25,541 nucleotides of DNA, taken from NCBI GenBank assembly GCA_905373605.1, contig CAJPTO010000017.1, positions 1 through 25,541 of the forward strand, read 5' to 3'. The notes beneath the pieces were generated by a model that was not told where the DNA came from, did not search any database, and was given only the letters and a program-made list of their open reading frames with translations. Position 1 is the stretch's first letter, and each line of letters starts with the position of its first letter. A program made the position numbers and the translations under genes. The DNA is from an uncultured Prevotella sp. (GTDB lineage Bacteria; Bacteroidota; Bacteroidia; Bacteroidales; Bacteroidaceae). Positions 23,311-25,541 of this stretch are shown in pieces.

Positions 23311-23398
23311 AGATGAATATGGTGCAGGGCCGTTGACAAACGGGGTTATCAAACCATCTCTTTTTTGGCGAGAACAACAATCAAAAACAGAAAACAAA

Positions 23399-25369
23399 AT
23401 GAAACGATATATATCTATGCTGCTGCTTGCCGTGTGCATGCAGCTCTCGGCTGGCGTTTTGGGCAGCGACATGCTTATTAAAGGGACGGCCAAGCTCGAT
23501 GGAAAAGACATTCCCATGTGGCTTAACATTGTGGGCGACGGCGTTGTTGAGGTGGGCAACGGCAAAAATGCCGCCATAAGCCAATATGCCGAGGGACGAC
23601 TTGTTGTGCCTGCCCACGTTGTTAATGCAGCAGATGGTCGCAACTATCGCATTGAGAAAGTGGCCAGCTTCGCATTTAGCCTATGTTCTAAGCTGTCGGG
23701 CGTGGTGTTTGAAGAGGGTATCGCCGCCATTGGCGAGCAAGCGTTTTCTGGTTGCAGCGGTTTGCAGACCGTTAGCTTGCCGGCATCGCTCACTTCCATT
23801 GGTCGTGGTGCATTCATGGGCTGTAAAAGCCTCACGCATGCCGCCTTGCCCGAGGCTTTGGCCGCGATAGGGCAGGAGGCTTTCGCCGAAAATCAGTTTG
23901 CTGATAAAACGATGCTGCTGCCAAAGGGCGTTGCAACCATCGCGCTTGGGGCTTTCCAAGACTGTCCGTTGCAGGTCGTGGTGCTGTCGCCTGCCTTGAC
24001 GAGCGTTGAAGAAGACGCGTTCAAGCAAGCTGGCAGTTGCGATTTCTACATGTTCGATGGCCATGCAGCCCCCACCGTTCACCCCAAGAGCGTTGGCATT
24101 GCCAGCCATTGGTATGCCACAAAGCCGCAAAACTATGCCCAAGGCGGCTTTTGCAACGGCCTTCTTCCTGTAACGGCGATGGTGCCAAACGAGGTTTTCA
24201 CCGCTGATGGCATTTCGTATAAGGTGGTGAACGCCCCAGAATATCCCGGCGTTTTCACGGCCTCGGCCCACGAAAGGGTAGGGAACGCGGCATGGAACAG
24301 CACGTTTAACGACCTCAGCGAGAGGGTTACGAACCCCACATTCGCAGGCCGTTGGAAACCGTTTTTCCACGTTAACGGCATCCTGCCCACATTCTTCGCA
24401 GGCGAAGGCATTGCCTATTTGCACCATATTGCACTGCCCGCCCACATCGATGCCCGTCTTTCGGCTCGTGCCTTTGCCCAGTGTAAGGGGCTTGTGTCGC
24501 TCGACTTGCAGGCCATGAAGCCCTTTTCCGAGGGCGAATGCAAGGCTTTGCTCGAGGGATTGGCCGACAACACCATCGTGTATGCACCCAAGGGGCAGGA
24601 ACAAGCGTATAGGGAAGCGAACATGGTGCTGACCAACAACGATGGACAACGCCACACCAACCACTTTAAGTTGAACCTGGACCAAGGCTTTGACGGCCTA
24701 AGCGTGCAGTCGGACCTTACGTATAGCCTGCCTTATCCCTTTATGGCCGAACGCGCTTCGTTTTATCGGGCATCGTTCAAAGACAAGAAGAAAGAGACGC
24801 TTGTGTTGCCTTTTGCCGCCAATGTGCGCAGCATGGCCTACACTTTCGATGGCGTGGAGCAGCAGGTAGGCACAGATGCCACGGTGAAGTTTGCAAAGAC
24901 CCAACAGCTTTTGGCCAACACTCCTTATATATATGTGGCCGACGGAACGGAGATAGGGGCAGAGAATGTGGAAGTTAGCACGCAAATGTCGGCATCTCCA
25001 GCTGCCAACAGCGGATTGTGCGGCACATATAAGGCCGGGCAGACAAAGGCGTTGGCCGCCGAACAGCAGCTTGCCGGAGCGGTTTACGCCTTCAACGGCG
25101 TGGGCGATAAGGGCAAAGCCGCGTTTGTTCCTGTCAGCGACAACGATGTTACCACGCCTTTCCATGCCTTCTTGCATCTGAAAGGACAACTGGCAGGCCA
25201 GAACATCAACCTTGTTTTCGAGGGAGAACCTACAACGGGCATCGAAATGCAGGCTGTTGACGGCAAAATGGAGCGCGATGTGTGGTTCAACTTGCAAGGC
25301 GTTAGGCTCAATGCCAACCCCCACAAGGGCGTTTATATACGCAATGGCAAGAAAATGTTGATTCGATAA
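23399..25369 (+). CDS. BspA-like leucine-rich-repeat surface protein
   Basis: A 656-aa secreted protein with signal peptide MKRYISMLLLAVCMQLSAGV. Residues of roughly 75-210 hold BspA-type (LRR_5) repeats: IEKVASFAFSLCSKLSGVVF, IAAIGEQAFSGCSGLQTVSL, LTSIGRGAFMGCKSLTHAAL and weaker ones after. The central and C-terminal parts are not recognised in detail. The end, VWFNLQGVRLNANPHKGVYI followed by RNGKKMLIR, is the tail seen on many Prevotella surface proteins and may be a sorting signal. BspA-type proteins often bind host matrix or other bacteria, but that is not shown here. The start at 23399 is chosen because it yields the signal peptide directly. Confidence 0.85.
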   Translation: MKRYISMLLLAVCMQLSAGVLGSDMLIKGTAKLDGKDIPMWLNIVGDGVVEVGNGKNAAISQYAEGRLVVPAHVVNAADGRNYRIEKVASFAFSLCSKLSGVVFEEGIAAIGEQAFSGCSGLQTVSLPASLTSIGRGAFMGCKSLTHAALPEALAAIGQEAFAENQFADKTMLLPKGVATIALGAFQDCPLQVVVLSPALTSVEEDAFKQAGSCDFYMFDGHAAPTVHPKSVGIASHWYATKPQNYAQGGFCNGLLPVTAMVPNEVFTADGISYKVVNAPEYPGVFTASAHERVGNAAWNSTFNDLSERVTNPTFAGRWKPFFHVNGILPTFFAGEGIAYLHHIALPAHIDARLSARAFAQCKGLVSLDLQAMKPFSEGECKALLEGLADNTIVYAPKGQEQAYREANMVLTNNDGQRHTNHFKLNLDQGFDGLSVQSDLTYSLPYPFMAERASFYRASFKDKKKETLVLPFAANVRSMAYTFDGVEQQVGTDATVKFAKTQQLLANTPYIYVADGTEIGAENVEVSTQMSASPAANSGLCGTYKAGQTKALAAEQQLAGAVYAFNGVGDKGKAAFVPVSDNDVTTPFHAFLHLKGQLAGQNINLVFEGEPTTGIEMQAVDGKMERDVWFNLQGVRLNANPHKGVYIRNGKKMLIR

Positions 25370-25376
25370 TCAGACT

Positions 25377-25480
25377 GGCAGGGATAGGAACGTGCACAAG
25401 GGTAGGTCCATGTGATTAGACATGTATGGCTTAACGCCTATTTCTTGTGCCGTTCGTCCCTGCCTTATCTCGTTTTTTTT
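25377..25480 (+). terminator. large hairpin terminator after the LRR gene
   Basis: GGCAGGGA, GAACG and GCACAAG (25377-25400) pair with CTTGTGC, CGTTC and TCCCTGCC (25444-25464), broken only by small bulges. An inner CATGT/ACATG stem is present. Eight T residues follow at 25473-25480 after a short gap. The remaining 25481-25541 shows no gene. Confidence 0.55.
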
Positions 25481-25541
25481 CAGGCAGGTTCTAAAAATTG
25501 CCTTTGCTGTATTTTTAGCTTTTAGCTGAGCAGATTTCGTT

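Noticed and set aside
23681..24685. 334-codon - strand frame
   Set aside because: It is antisense to the LRR repeats of the BspA-like gene and shows no known motif.

Overview
The window looks like a chromosomal segment of a Bacteroidales bacterium, most likely Prevotellaceae. The signs are promoter-like sites of the Bacteroidetes type (TTTG, about 20 bp, TAnnTTTG), a tRNA without an encoded CCA end, a PCMD-type lipoprotein paired with a PorT-like barrel, a BspA-type leucine-rich-repeat protein with a Prevotella-style C-terminal tail, and double-glycine leaders of the Bacteroidales kind. The species cannot be fixed from the sequence alone.

Left half (about 130-12,760, + strand): an accessory export locus. 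Its order is a LanC-like protein, a GT2 glycosyltransferase, a 198-aa precursor with a double-glycine leader, a secreted erythromycin-esterase-like protein, a GT4 glycosyltransferase broken by two in-frame TAG codons, a GT25-like glycosyltransferase, an HlyD-type adaptor and a C39-peptidase ABC exporter. A second, diverged set follows: a 196-aa precursor, another esterase-like protein and a truncated GT4 with the same first TAG. The two sets share three stretches of perfect nucleotide identity (131, 241 and 286 nt) separated by diverged sequence, which suggests repeated gene conversion. My inference is a secretion system for large (about 165 aa), probably glycosylated GG-leader proteins. It is not a lanthipeptide pathway: there is no dehydratase, precursor 1 has no cysteine, and the LanC-like protein lacks the usual zinc ligands.

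Middle (12,788-18,360): trpS (- strand) with a 17-copy, 9-bp tandem repeat in its upstream region, tRNA-Val(UAC) with a clear promoter and terminator, and a two-gene glycosyltransferase operon (GT4 then GT2, - strand). After these comes a non-coding stretch with a promoter-terminator pair that may delimit a roughly 190-nt small RNA. A HicB-like antitoxin follows, apparently orphaned, beside a possible remnant of hicA, then an 88-bp tandem duplication and a dispersed 37-bp repeat.

Right part (18,448-25,541, + strand): a PCMD lipoprotein, an outer-membrane barrel and a DUF6892-like cytoplasmic protein in a tight cluster. Next are a secreted alpha/beta hydrolase behind a long leader containing nested palindromes, and a BspA-like LRR protein preceded by five 17-18 nt palindromes at exactly 22-bp period, one of which carries a compensatory base change.
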